The notes: generated by a model from the sequence alone, not told the origin. 64,000 nucleotides of DNA from Agathobaculum sp. Marseille-P7918 (GCF_900625105.1 NZ_UYYD01000001.1:372001-436000); one strand, 5' to 3'; shown: positions 1-9,431, numbered from the stretch's first letter. A program made the numbers and translations.

Positions 1-66
1 CAGGACCGGGCAAATGTAAAACCGGCCTTGTTGCAAAATACATTTCACAAACCAAAGGAGATTCAC

Positions 67-1158
67 ATGATTAAAAACAAGTATCTGGTGATTTGCACCG
101 GTGTGATCGTCGGCCTTGCGGCGCTGGCGCTCACGGCGGCGGGCAATCCCGCCAACATGGGTTTCTGTATCGCCTGTTTCCTCCGCGACATCGCGGGCGG
201 ACTGGGCTTGCACAGCGCGGAAAAGGTGCAGTATCTGCGCCCGGAAATCGTCGGCCTCGTCCTTGGCGCGACGATCGCGGCGCTTGCCGGCAAAGAGTTT
301 CGCGCCCGCGCCGGTTCCTCCCCCGCCCTGCGCTTTGTGCTGGGCATGATTGTCATGGTCGGCGCGCTGGCCTTTCTCGGCTGCCCGCTGCGCATGGTGC
401 TGCGTCTGGGCGGCGGCGACGTGACCGCGATTGCGGGCCTTGTCGGCTTTGCTGTGGGCATCGGCGCGGGCGCGCTGTTCCTGAAAAAGGGCTTTTCGCT
501 CGGCCGTGCGCGCAAAGTGCAGAAGGCGGACGGTTTCGTACTGCCCGGCTTTGTGATTGCCGTACTGGCGCTGCTGCTGGCGGCGCCGTCCTTCATCCGT
601 TTTTCGCAGGCAGGCCCGGGCGCAAGCCATGCGCCTTGGCTGATCGCGCTTGTGGGCGGCCTGATTGTCGGCGCGTTGGCGCAAAAGAGCCGTCTGTGTA
701 TGGCGGGCGGCCTGCGCGACGTGTTCCTGTTCCGTGATTTTCACCTGCTGACCGGATTTATCGCCATTTTCGTGACCGTGCTGATCGGCAACCTCGTACT
801 CGGCAACTTCAACCCCACCCTTGCCGTGCAGCCGGTCGCGCACCACGACTATGTGTGGAGCTTTCTCGGCATGGCCATGGCCGGCTGGGGCTCGGTACTG
901 CTGGGCGGCTGCCCGCTGCGTCAGCTCATCCTCGCCGGTGAAGGCAGCGGCGACAGCGCAGTGACCGTGTTCGGCATGCTGGTCGGCGCGGCGCTTGCGC
1001 ACAACTTCGGCATGGCGGGCAACGCGGACGCAATGACCGACGGCGTATTCACCGCGGGCGGCGTGGCACAGGCCGGCCGCATCGGCATCGTGATCGGCCT
1101 GATCCTGCTTGCCGTGATTTCTTTTGCCAATTTACACCGAGAGGAGAAAACGAAATGA
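67..1158 (+). CDS. yedE: YedE-like selenium metabolism membrane protein
   Basis: A polytopic membrane protein of 363 residues in the YeeE/YedE (DUF395) family. It has two copies of the GCPLR motif, one near residue 106 and one near the C-terminus, plus a GFCIAC cysteine pair near residues 34-37. Family members are thought to move sulfur or selenium species, and this subtype sits beside selenium genes. I chose the ATG at 67 because AAAGGAG precedes it by 6 bases; an in-frame TTG at 28 has no comparable site. The stop overlaps the next start (ATGA), so it is translationally coupled to the YedF-like gene. Selenium transport is inferred from family and neighbours, not shown. Confidence 0.85.
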   Translation: MIKNKYLVICTGVIVGLAALALTAAGNPANMGFCIACFLRDIAGGLGLHSAEKVQYLRPEIVGLVLGATIAALAGKEFRARAGSSPALRFVLGMIVMVGALAFLGCPLRMVLRLGGGDVTAIAGLVGFAVGIGAGALFLKKGFSLGRARKVQKADGFVLPGFVIAVLALLLAAPSFIRFSQAGPGASHAPWLIALVGGLIVGALAQKSRLCMAGGLRDVFLFRDFHLLTGFIAIFVTVLIGNLVLGNFNPTLAVQPVAHHDYVWSFLGMAMAGWGSVLLGGCPLRQLILAGEGSGDSAVTVFGMLVGAALAHNFGMAGNADAMTDGVFTAGGVAQAGRIGIVIGLILLAVISFANLHREEKTK

Positions 1159-1367
1159 TCGACGCAAGAGGTTTTTCCTGCCCCATGCCCGTGGTCATGG
1201 TGCAGAAGGAAGTCAAGAATAACGCCCCCGATAAACTTGAGGTGCTTGTGGATGACCCGTGCGCGGTGGAAAACATCACCCGTTTTGCGCATAACAACGG
1301 CTACGAAGCCGCGTCCCGCGAAACCGGCGACGAGGAATTTTCCCTGACGCTGACCAAAAAAGCATGA
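1155..1367 (+). CDS. yedF: YedF/TusA-like sulfurtransferase-family protein
   Basis: A 70-residue TusA/SirA/YedF-fold protein. The signature CPMPVVMVQ near the N-terminus supplies the conserved cysteine that carries persulfide or selenide in this family. The TusA domain is complete, but the protein lacks the C-terminal DsrE-like extension of longer YedF proteins. That function is then found in the separate downstream DUF3343 gene, so the two may be a split version of one protein. It overlaps the upstream YedE gene and the next gene by 4 bases each, a tight operon. A role in delivering selenium for cofactor maturation is inferred from the context. Confidence 0.85.
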   Translation: MIDARGFSCPMPVVMVQKEVKNNAPDKLEVLVDDPCAVENITRFAHNNGYEAASRETGDEEFSLTLTKKA

Positions 1368-1606
1368 GTGAGTTTGTTGCGACCTTTCACACGCACCTGA
1401 GCGCGATGCTGAGCTTTCAAGCGCTGCAAAACGCGGGCAACAAGGCGAAAATGCAGCCCGTGCCGCGCGCACTCAGTTCGTCGTGCGGCACCTGCGTGCG
1501 CTTTTCAGCTGAAAGTGACTGCCGCGGCCTGCTCGACACGGACGCGGAAGCGCTCTATGCTGTCGAAAACGACGGCTACCGTCTGCTGTGGCAGAATGAG
1601 GACTGA
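1364..1606 (+). CDS. DUF3343 small putative Se/S carrier
   Basis: An 80-residue protein of the DUF3343 type, which is commonly found with YedF and YqeB/YqeC genes. The motif SSCGTCVRF near residues 40-48 offers a CxxC pair, followed by another cysteine about eight residues later. It begins inside the stop of the YedF-like gene (ATGA overlap), so expression is coupled. Family knowledge suggests a carrier or reductant role for selenium or sulfur; no enzyme activity can be read from the sequence. Confidence 0.75.
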   Translation: MSEFVATFHTHLSAMLSFQALQNAGNKAKMQPVPRALSSSCGTCVRFSAESDCRGLLDTDAEALYAVENDGYRLLWQNED

Positions 1607-1609
1607 GCT

Positions 1610-2308
1610 ATGCCACCGAAATTTGTTTCCGTTGTCGGCGCGAGCGGCAAAACGACCGCGCTGTGCACGCTGGCGCGCGCGCTTTCCGCAAAACGCGTGC
1701 TGGTGACCACCACCACCCATATGTTTCCCGTTCTGCCGCCGGATTGCCGCACCGTGCTGACCGATCCCGTACCGGACGAACTGTTGGCGCAGCTCCAGCT
1801 GCCGGGCGCGGTCTGCGCCGGACGACAGTCGGACGGCGGCAAGCTGCGCACGCTTTCCTCCGACCTGCTCGCACAGGCAGCCGAGGCCGCCGATCTCACG
1901 CTGTGCGAGGCAGACGGCGCACACCGGCTGCCGCTCAAATTGCACCGTGCAGACGAACCGGTACTCCCGCCGCAGACCGATCTGTGCCTGATCGTTGCGG
2001 GTCTGTCCGCGCTTGGCAGGCCGGTACGCGATGTGGTGCACCGCTTCGCGCTGCACGCAGACTGGGCGGCAGGCCCCGAACAGCTTGTCGGCATCCCGGA
2101 GCTGCTGTACTGCGTGCGCGAAACCGCTGCAGCCTGCGGCCTGCCGCCGGAACGGCTGCGCGTGCTGCTCAACCAAGCGGACACACCGTCGCTTGCCGCA
2201 CAGGCCGAACCCGCTGCGCGGGCGCTGCGCGCGGACGGGCTGGACTGCCGCATCGGCAGCTTGCATTCCGATCCCGGGCTGCTACACTGCTGGATTTTTT
2301 CCGCATAA
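1610..2308 (+). CDS. yqeC: Selenium cofactor biosynthesis protein YqeC
   Basis: A 232-residue YqeC-family protein. The N-terminal GASGKTT is a P-loop-like motif, followed by a VTTTTHMF stretch typical of this family. YqeC is associated by comparative genomics with selenium-dependent molybdenum hydroxylases; its reaction is unknown. It starts 3 bases after the DUF3343 stop and is the last gene of the first plus-strand operon, which ends at a strong terminator 16 bases downstream. Its usual partner YqeB is encoded 5.7 kb away on the other strand, with a surface-protein gene between them. Confidence 0.85.
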   Translation: MPPKFVSVVGASGKTTALCTLARALSAKRVLVTTTTHMFPVLPPDCRTVLTDPVPDELLAQLQLPGAVCAGRQSDGGKLRTLSSDLLAQAAEAADLTLCEADGAHRLPLKLHRADEPVLPPQTDLCLIVAGLSALGRPVRDVVHRFALHADWAAGPEQLVGIPELLYCVRETAAACGLPPERLRVLLNQADTPSLAAQAEPAARALRADGLDCRIGSLHSDPGLLHCWIFSA

Positions 2309-2323
2309 TTTTCTCGTATGTAT

Positions 2324-2356
2324 AAAAAAGCACCCGCTTATCGCGGGTGCTTTTTT
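2324..2356. terminator. Bidirectional intrinsic terminator
   Basis: A perfect stem (2324-2337 with 2343-2356) starts in an A-run and ends in a T-run, with a 5-base loop. It can end the yqeC operon on the plus strand and the SLH surface-protein gene on the minus strand. Confidence 0.9.
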
Positions 2357-2374
2357 GCATCTGTTTTCAGCTGC

Positions 2375-5300
2375 TCAGTCCTTCCAAATTTCCTGACTGC
2401 CGGACTTTTCATAATCATGGGTGTTCGCAGCTTCCATGACATGGTAATACGCCCAGTGGCTGCCCGTCACATCGGAGAAATGACGCAGACTGTCCGCATG
2501 ACCATCCACATACTGCGTATCGGCGATACGGCCCAGCATGCGGTTGGTGATTGTTGTTACCTCCGCACGGGTGATCGTATTGTTCGGGCGGAAGGTACCG
2601 TCCGAATAACCGGTGATCCAACCGTACTGAATCGAGCCGACCACCTGATCGTAGAACCAGTCCGTCGTGTTGACATCCGAGAAGATATTTTGTCCACTCG
2701 TATCCAACTCGGCAAAGCGCATGGCAATCACGGTAAACTCCGCACGGGTAATCGCACGGTCAGGCGCAAACTGGCTGTTGCCAACGCCCTGAATAATACC
2801 CATTGCGCTGAGTGTATGAACAGCATCTGCGTACCATGCATCCGATGCCACATCAGTAAAGGAAGCACCTGCCGAGACGTTCTGATCGAGCAGCAGATTA
2901 TAGAACATCTGCGCGACCTCGGCACGGGTCATATTCTGATTCGGGCCAAAAGTGCCGTCCGTATAACCATTCAAATAGGCATTATGATCCTTGGTATTCA
3001 GCCAATGGGATACGCCGGTATCATCCGGATCAGCGATTTCACTTTCCGCCTCAAAGATTGCTTCAATGGTGTGTCGTTTGTGCACAGATTCAAACGTGTA
3101 CTGCTCCACTGCGCCGACGCTCGTGCCATCCACCAGCACATCGGAAATTACATAACCCTTTTCCGCGGTAATCGTAAAGGTCTTATCGCTGCCGCTTCTG
3201 ACTCGCACGCTGCCGCTCGGGCTGATGGAACCACCCTGACCCGCGCTGGCTGTAATGGTGTACCGCGTCACGCTGCTGCTCGCATCCTTGTAGGTTGCCG
3301 TGACGGTCACATTATGGTCCGGCATCTTGAAGGTAGTTTGCGCGCTGGCTGCGTCGTCCAGCGTGATACCATCCTGACTGATCCAGCAGTCAAATTCCTG
3401 TCCTGCCGGTGCCGCATCGGCGGTAATCGTAACCACTTCGTCCGGCGCATAGGCACCGCTGCCCGAACCGCCAACGACTGTCACCTGATATTTTCCGGCA
3501 TCCGGATCAAATGCATCCGGGATTCCATCGCCGTCGCCATCCTCGAGGAATGCAACCGTGATCACATGATCCGTCGTGACGTTCTCAAGCGTCCAGTTTC
3601 CTGCAAACGGCTGCTGCGGATCATCATTCTGATACGCAACCGTTCCATCCACCGAAACAGTTGCCAGCGCATACCCCGGATCTGCCTTAATCAGGAACAC
3701 CTGCGCATCGCTGTTAAGAACGTAAACATCGGTCGGTGAAACCGTACCGTTTCCATCGGACGAGGCAGTCACATGCCAGCTGTGCTCCTTGACATCCGGC
3801 ACGCCATTGCCGTCCGTATCGTAACCCCAAACCGCAAACACCGTCACGTCGTTACCGTTCGGCACCACACTGGTGATAGTCGCAGGCATTGTGTCGCCCG
3901 CCTGATAAATACGCTCGTTATCGTCTGTCATCGTCCAGCCAACAAACAGGACGGTCGTTTCCGTACCGTTCAGCTGTACCGTATCGTGCATCGGCTCCTG
4001 TGTGGAAAGCACATAGCGCTGGCCATCATTCAAGCCGGTCTGTACTGCCGGCGCACCGGTGCCGCCGTTGGCGTCATAAGTCAGCGTGCGGTTGTATCGA
4101 TCCGGCATGACGCCGTCTTTGCTTTCCGCAAACGAAACCGTGATCTTATAATCTGTCACGACATTGGAAAACGCCCAAGAGGTCCATGTGCAGCCGGCCG
4201 GCAGCTGTGTGCCCGTCCGGTTGACATAACGAGCGGTCGTGGTAGCCGCACCGTGCGTATCTATCGTCTGCACGATAACGGTATCCACCGCATAGCCCTG
4301 ATCCGGTGTAATTGCAAAGGTCTTATTCTGGCCTTCCATCACGGAAACCTTGCCCGAAGGGTCAATGCTGCCATTCTGGCTGGCTGAAGCGGTAATGCTG
4401 TGGGAAACTTCCGAGATATCCGGTATCCCGTCACCGTCGCTGTCATAGCCCCAAACTGCGTATACTTCCTTATTCCCGGAAATATCCACGGTTTCCGCCC
4501 GCGTCAGCGGCTCACTGTCGCCAAACGAATAGATATGATTGGTCTGCGTCTCGGACCAGGTGACAAAGGCGACGTTCGTACCGTTATCCTTTTCATGCGT
4601 CGGACGGTTGCCGTCGCTGTAATCAAGCGGATATCCGGTCTGCGCCAGTACAGATACTGTTTTTTCGGTCTCTGCACCGAATGTACCGCCGTTGGCGTTG
4701 TAAGTCAGGGTATAACTGTTCTCAGTTACATCCGGATTACCGTCACCGTTCTCATCATAGCCCCATACCGCATAGAGATCGGTATCAGCCGTCAGATGGA
4801 ACTCAGCACCTGCCGCATAAATGGAATTCTGGATAGCCGCATACTCCGTCTTATCATCTTTGCCATAGATCTGACTTGTCTTGGATTCCGACCAACCAAG
4901 GAACACGACTTTTTTCTCGCTCACGACGCTGTGAGACGGCTGCTGAGTGGAAAGCGTAATATCACCGCCGCTTTGCGCACCGCTATCGTTTGGCATACCG
5001 GTCACGTGGCCGCCGTTTTGCGCATTGGCATTATATCTCAAATCAAAACTCTGCTGGCTTACATCATACGCGTTCGTCACGTTGATCTCACCGCGCGGCA
5101 CCGTCTCACCGGTCCCGACACGCCAACGAATGCCGCCCGCCGCATTGACCTGCGTATCCAAGCTCGTATAGGTCGGCGTATATCCGCTCTCCGCCTCCTG
5201 AGAAATGCGGAAGACCGATCCCGCCGGCAAGCCACTGATAACAGCCTTTTGTCCCGCTTGCAGCATGAACGTACCTTTATCCTGAATCGTGTCTGTGCTG

Positions 5301-7846
5301 ATTACCGCACCATCCGAGCCAGTGACTTGGATCGGATAGCTTCCGCTCAAGGACGAATAGCTGTTTTTCTCGCTGTTGTACAGCTCCAGCGTGTAGGTAA
5401 ACGTTTTATTCTTGACGTCATCCGCATTGGCATCCGCACCGGTGGTCTCGTTGAGCTGTACCGTCAGATCACCGGTCGGCGTTGCCTTTTGCATCCGACC
5501 GTTGTTGCCCAGATCAACCGTCACCTGCTTGCCGTCCAGTTCAAATTCCGGCACACGATAATTGGCAGACGTACCGGTTTTGTTTTCCTCCTTGGCCGCA
5601 GCCATATCGCTGACGCGAGACATCTTGGTGGTGCCCGCCTTGATATACAGGTTGCCGCCTATGGTTTCGGTATGGTTTGCAAGTGCCGCACCGTTTGTCA
5701 CACGATGATAATCGGTCAAATACGATGCACTGTTGCCCGAGCCGTTTGCCTGGTAATAGCTGTGAATGTAATAATACGCACGGCCTGCCACGTATCCCGT
5801 TGCTCTTTCCAGCTTATACTGTACGCCGTTCACCGTTATCGTTTCCTGTCCGGGCGGAACCAGATCTGTCTTCCCGGCCGCTGCGGCATCGGTCAGATAA
5901 CTGCCATTATTGCTGTGCAGTACATAAAGAGCAGTATTCTCCGTGTAATAGTAAAACGAATTGGTTGATGCCGGCGTAAAGACGGCTGTGGTGCTTCCGT
6001 TAGGCGCGCTTTCCGCATCCCATGCGCCCGCATAATAATCCGTTTTGCCGTCCTTGGAATGTGCTGCATAATAGTCATTTTTGTCGTCCGTGCTCAGCGC
6101 TGCGGTATCGTCCTGCTTCACCGAATAGAACAGACGGATCGGATAAGCATTGCCATTGCTCGCTTCGGCAATGGAATAGGTCTCCTGCCCATTGCCGTCC
6201 ACTTCGGTTTTCGCCTCGATTGCACGCAGCGGAACCAGTTCGGCCGGAATTGTCCATGTCAGTGTCTGGCTGCCGTCCGTATTGGTCTTGACGGTCAGCG
6301 TAAGCTTGTTGACATTGGTCTGTCCATAAACCGGGGTATCCACAGCTCCCTCAAAGGTGTAGGACGTTATATCACCCGTGGTATTTGAACCCGTTACGTG
6401 AAACTCTTCACCGGAAAAGATCACGGTCGGTGTACCGGTTACCTTCATAAAGCTGCCCAGTTGATCGGTAAAAGTCAGGGCACCGTTATCTCCGCCCGTA
6501 CCGGATGCACCCTCGCCGCTCGCGGTCGGATAGGTCGGCGCAGCAGTATTGACAACATCGGTAATTTGATCGAAAACCTCAGTCCAATCCTCTTGTGAGG
6601 CAACGTTGTTCGCCTGATAGAATCCGTCATTGTACTTGAGCTGATCCCATTCGATGGAAATCCCCTGACTATCTGTTTTTTCGATCGTTGCGTGTTGTTC
6701 AATTATCCCCAAACTGCCTCTTGCACGCAGCAATTTAACAGAACCGTTATTGTACGCAGCCAGACTATCCCGTAGATTCGTGTCATTTGCTCCTACAACC
6801 GGGTCACTTTCCAACTGTGCAGACGGATTGAGCGCCGCCAACGCCAGTTCCTCATTCGAATCGTTCGCTAAATTGCCCACCGCAACCGTGTAAATATAGG
6901 CCTCGTGCGCCGGATTGTTGCCATAATAATGCGCTGTCACCTGCTGCTTCATATAGGCCGCCTGCATCAGAGCCATAAAAGTCTGTGCAACATGAGCACT
7001 GTGATCATTGTTCGAAACGCACTCTGCCTCAATCTTGTCTTCGTCCTGCACAATATTAACGAACCGCGTATGCGCAAGTTCAGGCTCGCCGGACGACATT
7101 GCAATCACAACCGGAGCACGAGTCAGCATCTGACCGTCCACTTCCACAGTTGTATCTGCCGTCTGCGTCAGTGCAGTCATCGCAGTATACAGGCCAACCT
7201 GATAATTGCGGTAAGTGCCACTATCAAACGAGAAGGTCGGCACCGATACCGTTTGTCCATTCTTGATGCCGTTACTGCTAATCGTTCTATTGTTCAAGCT
7301 CAAAAGTGCTGTTTGACCGCCATTATCATAATTTTCATACCGGTCCAACGGCAGGATGGTTGCCGCCGTATTGTCATATACCGTTACGCCCACCCGGTTA
7401 TACGGGTTGGATGTCAAAATATTGGCCAAGGCCGCATTGGCAGCCGTCAGCATCTCATTGACAGAACTTTGCATTTTCGGCGACATATCCAGCACCAGCA
7501 TAACGTCCACCGGAACCGCAGTCTGGTCCGTAATAGTGGCTGTCGAGCCCAAAGCCGATAATTCCACCAAAAACTCTGCATCTGTTTCCTTGGAAATCTG
7601 GACAGTTGTATCCCCGGATAGCGTAACGCTATCCTCAGTATAGACGCTCTTATCCGTCCAGATACGTCCGATATCCTTCGTGGACAGCGTTGAGCCGCCA
7701 AAGACCTCCTGCCAAGTAAGATGTGTCGTCGAATCTGCTGCCAGATTCGAATCGCCGTCAACTGCCAAAGCAGATGTCGGGAAAATGCCGATCATCATTG
7801 CAACTGTCAGCAAGGCAGCCAACCATCTTGATCGCTTTTGCTTCAT
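2375..7846 (-). CDS. Secreted vWA, repeat and SLH-domain surface protein
   Basis: An 1823-residue exported protein. Residues 1-28 form a signal peptide ending ALA. A vWA-like domain begins near residue 112, but its MIDAS motif is degenerate: D120 and S122 are present, with K124 in place of the usual second Ser. A Cna_B/Spy0128-like beta domain lies near 800-930. Then come InlB B-repeat-like units (LTYDANGG type, WGYD ends) alternating with DGDGIPD-type calcium loops. Three SLH domains fill the last 200 residues, each with an MTRAEV- or ITRAEF-like core, and would anchor it to the cell-wall polymer. The start has a strong GGGGGAGA site. Base composition is visibly less GC-rich than the cofactor genes it separates. 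The role is probably adhesion or matrix binding; the ligand is unknown. Confidence 0.88.
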   Translation of the reverse strand: MKQKRSRWLAALLTVAMMIGIFPTSALAVDGDSNLAADSTTHLTWQEVFGGSTLSTKDIGRIWTDKSVYTEDSVTLSGDTTVQISKETDAEFLVELSALGSTATITDQTAVPVDVMLVLDMSPKMQSSVNEMLTAANAALANILTSNPYNRVGVTVYDNTAATILPLDRYENYDNGGQTALLSLNNRTISSNGIKNGQTVSVPTFSFDSGTYRNYQVGLYTAMTALTQTADTTVEVDGQMLTRAPVVIAMSSGEPELAHTRFVNIVQDEDKIEAECVSNNDHSAHVAQTFMALMQAAYMKQQVTAHYYGNNPAHEAYIYTVAVGNLANDSNEELALAALNPSAQLESDPVVGANDTNLRDSLAAYNNGSVKLLRARGSLGIIEQHATIEKTDSQGISIEWDQLKYNDGFYQANNVASQEDWTEVFDQITDVVNTAAPTYPTASGEGASGTGGDNGALTFTDQLGSFMKVTGTPTVIFSGEEFHVTGSNTTGDITSYTFEGAVDTPVYGQTNVNKLTLTVKTNTDGSQTLTWTIPAELVPLRAIEAKTEVDGNGQETYSIAEASNGNAYPIRLFYSVKQDDTAALSTDDKNDYYAAHSKDGKTDYYAGAWDAESAPNGSTTAVFTPASTNSFYYYTENTALYVLHSNNGSYLTDAAAAGKTDLVPPGQETITVNGVQYKLERATGYVAGRAYYYIHSYYQANGSGNSASYLTDYHRVTNGAALANHTETIGGNLYIKAGTTKMSRVSDMAAAKEENKTGTSANYRVPEFELDGKQVTVDLGNNGRMQKATPTGDLTVQLNETTGADANADDVKNKTFTYTLELYNSEKNSYSSLSGSYPIQVTGSDGAVISTDTIQDKGTFMLQAGQKAVISGLPAGSVFRISQEAESGYTPTYTSLDTQVNAAGGIRWRVGTGETVPRGEINVTNAYDVSQQSFDLRYNANAQNGGHVTGMPNDSGAQSGGDITLSTQQPSHSVVSEKKVVFLGWSESKTSQIYGKDDKTEYAAIQNSIYAAGAEFHLTADTDLYAVWGYDENGDGNPDVTENSYTLTYNANGGTFGAETEKTVSVLAQTGYPLDYSDGNRPTHEKDNGTNVAFVTWSETQTNHIYSFGDSEPLTRAETVDISGNKEVYAVWGYDSDGDGIPDISEVSHSITASASQNGSIDPSGKVSVMEGQNKTFAITPDQGYAVDTVIVQTIDTHGAATTTARYVNRTGTQLPAGCTWTSWAFSNVVTDYKITVSFAESKDGVMPDRYNRTLTYDANGGTGAPAVQTGLNDGQRYVLSTQEPMHDTVQLNGTETTVLFVGWTMTDDNERIYQAGDTMPATITSVVPNGNDVTVFAVWGYDTDGNGVPDVKEHSWHVTASSDGNGTVSPTDVYVLNSDAQVFLIKADPGYALATVSVDGTVAYQNDDPQQPFAGNWTLENVTTDHVITVAFLEDGDGDGIPDAFDPDAGKYQVTVVGGSGSGAYAPDEVVTITADAAPAGQEFDCWISQDGITLDDAASAQTTFKMPDHNVTVTATYKDASSSVTRYTITASAGQGGSISPSGSVRVRSGSDKTFTITAEKGYVISDVLVDGTSVGAVEQYTFESVHKRHTIEAIFEAESEIADPDDTGVSHWLNTKDHNAYLNGYTDGTFGPNQNMTRAEVAQMFYNLLLDQNVSAGASFTDVASDAWYADAVHTLSAMGIIQGVGNSQFAPDRAITRAEFTVIAMRFAELDTSGQNIFSDVNTTDWFYDQVVGSIQYGWITGYSDGTFRPNNTITRAEVTTITNRMLGRIADTQYVDGHADSLRHFSDVTGSHWAYYHVMEAANTHDYEKSGSQEIWKD

Positions 7847-7945
7847 ATACTCTCCCCCTTAGCATTTACAAAGATATTGAATGGGTTTATCCTTCCAACA
7901 CTGATCATCGATTTGGTTAAGATAAACGAAAAACCATGCCATAAT

Positions 7946-7974
7946 ATAGTAACTGTTCCAGAAGATAGTTTCAA
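7946..7974 (-). promoter_or_regulatory. Candidate promoter of the SLH surface-protein gene
   Basis: On the minus strand TTGAAA (7969-7974) is followed after 17 bases by TACTAT (7946-7951). The surrounding 7847-8019 gap is AT-rich and holds no gene. The -10 matches the consensus at only four positions. Confidence 0.4.
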
Positions 7975-8019
7975 GAGTAAATTATCCAAAATTACGATTT
8001 TAGTATAAATTAAATTTTA

Positions 8020-8862
8020 TTACAAAAGAATGATATTTTTTCCCATCGCCAGATACAGCAACGCTTCGACCACGCCGCCGCCGATGGCGCGCGCCTTATC
8101 GGATATCGTGTCGCAGTAGGCTGTTTGCTCGGGCCGCGGGTCGATATCCGCGATTTTGAGTCCTTCGTTCACCGGATAGCCTTCCCGAATCAGGCCGCGC
8201 AGCACGCCGTCGATTGTCGCCAGCACCGGCGTGCCGCCTACGCGCGCAATCACCTGTCCCTTTTGGACCAGCGCGCCGATATCCACGATCTGCCCGTTTT
8301 CGTCCTGCACAAAAGTCATCTCACCCGACGCGGGCGCATGGATGACCCGCTCGGCGGCATAGCCCGCGATCACCCCCGGCACACCCGTGTTGGGAATCGC
8401 CGCACCCTGCAAAATCACACGTCCCAAATGGTGCCCGCGCATGGTTTCCACCACCGCGTCCACATCCTCGCCCGCAGTAAAGCCCGGACCAAGACCGACC
8501 GTGATTGGCGCCATGTCTCGGCTTGTTCCCAGATTACGCTTGGCAAGGATCGCATCTACGACCGCGGCCGGGCGCAGCAAGGCAACGCACGCTGCCTGCT
8601 CATCCACCAGCAGCGGCACTTCGCCCGCCTGCGAAACGCGCGCAGCGGCATCCGCGTCCTCCACTCGGCGGCAGGTCACGCCCTCAACTGTTGTCTGTCC
8701 CTTCCAGACTGCCTCGCACAGCGCCGCGCGCCGCCGGATCGCGGAAGGATCGACGCACTCGGTCACCGCCACGCGAAAGCCGCAGCGGTGCAGCCGCACA
8801 ATTACACCGGTCGCGAGATCCCCCGCGCCGCGCACCAATACCCAAGGCTGTTGTTTCCGCAT
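8020..8862 (-). CDS. yqeB: Selenium-dependent molybdenum hydroxylase maturation protein YqeB
   Basis: A 280-residue protein of the YqeB/EF2563 family. The N-terminal RGAGDLATG is the hallmark dinucleotide-binding-like motif of the family, and the middle carries a biotinyl-like segment (GALVQKGQVIARVGG). It is linked by phylogenetic profiling to selenium-dependent molybdenum hydroxylases; the molecular step is unknown. The ATG at 8862 is preceded by AAGGAAAGGTG. It lies 7 bases downstream of the ModE-like regulator, so the two form a minus-strand operon divergent from the MoeA-MoaA-Mod operon. Confidence 0.85.
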   Translation of the reverse strand: MRKQQPWVLVRGAGDLATGVIVRLHRCGFRVAVTECVDPSAIRRRAALCEAVWKGQTTVEGVTCRRVEDADAAARVSQAGEVPLLVDEQAACVALLRPAAVVDAILAKRNLGTSRDMAPITVGLGPGFTAGEDVDAVVETMRGHHLGRVILQGAAIPNTGVPGVIAGYAAERVIHAPASGEMTFVQDENGQIVDIGALVQKGQVIARVGGTPVLATIDGVLRGLIREGYPVNEGLKIADIDPRPEQTAYCDTISDKARAIGGGVVEALLYLAMGKNIILL

Positions 8863-8869
8863 TGTTCTT

Positions 8870-9226
8870 TCACCTTTCCTTCAAAATATCCGTAAAATAT
8901 TCTGCCGCCATCTGATCGAGCAATTCGTGCGCTTTGCGTGAAAACGCCTGATAGCGCGCAAGCAGCAGCTTCCCCTTTTCGGTGAGCACCGCGCCGCCGC
9001 CGCCCGCGCCGCCGATATGCCGCTCGAGCAGCGCAAACCCCAGCTGCTCCTCGCAGCCGTGCACCACGCTCCACGCCTTGTTATAGCTCATCTCCATGCG
9101 TGCGGCACTGCGCCGCAGCGAACCGAGTTCCTCAACCCCTTCCAGCAGCTGCGCCACCCCCGGGCCGAACAGCTTATCCTCGCGCACGATGCGCAGGCTC
9201 GCACGCACCTTCAGCGGCTTTTCCAT
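8870..9226 (-). CDS. ModE-like winged-helix regulator without molbindin domain
   Basis: A 118-residue protein matching only the N-terminal DNA-binding part of ModE. It has a LysR-like winged helix with LGSLRRSAARMEMSYNKAW as the helix-turn-helix region, followed by a glycine-rich wing and a C-terminal helix. Full-length E. coli ModE is about 260 residues and has two molybdate-binding TOBE repeats, which are absent here. It therefore either senses molybdate differently or acts with a partner. The start has a GGGGAGGAG site. It is divergent from the MoeA-like gene, and an inverted repeat like a ModE operator lies between them, which suggests autoregulation. Confidence 0.8.
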   Translation of the reverse strand: MEKPLKVRASLRIVREDKLFGPGVAQLLEGVEELGSLRRSAARMEMSYNKAWSVVHGCEEQLGFALLERHIGGAGGGGAVLTEKGKLLLARYQAFSRKAHELLDQMAAEYFTDILKER

Positions 9227-9316
9227 TCGCGTCTCCTCCCCGTTTTATCGTGCAAAATGACACCATTTTTCTCATATCATCGGCATTTTTATTTTTAAAT
9301 GCGTTTCTTTTACACA

Positions 9317-9348
9317 TTTTCGTTAAACTTTCATAAATATAACGAAAA
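9317..9348. promoter_or_regulatory. Candidate ModE-type operator in divergent regulator region
   Basis: TTTTCGTTA (9317-9325) and TAACGAAAA (9340-9348) form a perfect 9-base inverted repeat with a 14-base spacer. On the minus strand one half reads CGTTATATT, identical, as I recall it, to a half of the E. coli modA operator. The CGTTA-N14-TAACG geometry also matches that operator. It lies between the ModE-like and MoeA-like genes. Confidence 0.65.
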
Positions 9349-9431
9349 ACTTTGGCCACATTGCAGACCGGATTCGACGGGTTGCCGGTTGCCCCTGTGC
9401 GTCCAAATATGATACAATTTTACCATAGCAA

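Noticed and set aside
2318-5968. Long plus-strand reading frames opposite the SLH protein
   Set aside because: They are antisense to a convincing 1823-residue gene with signal peptide and SLH domains. They lack ribosome sites and encode Arg/His/Ile-rich sequence typical of complement reading frames.
2375-7846. CRISPR-like repeats
   Set aside because: The repetition is at protein-domain level within one gene, with no short identical direct repeats and regular spacers.
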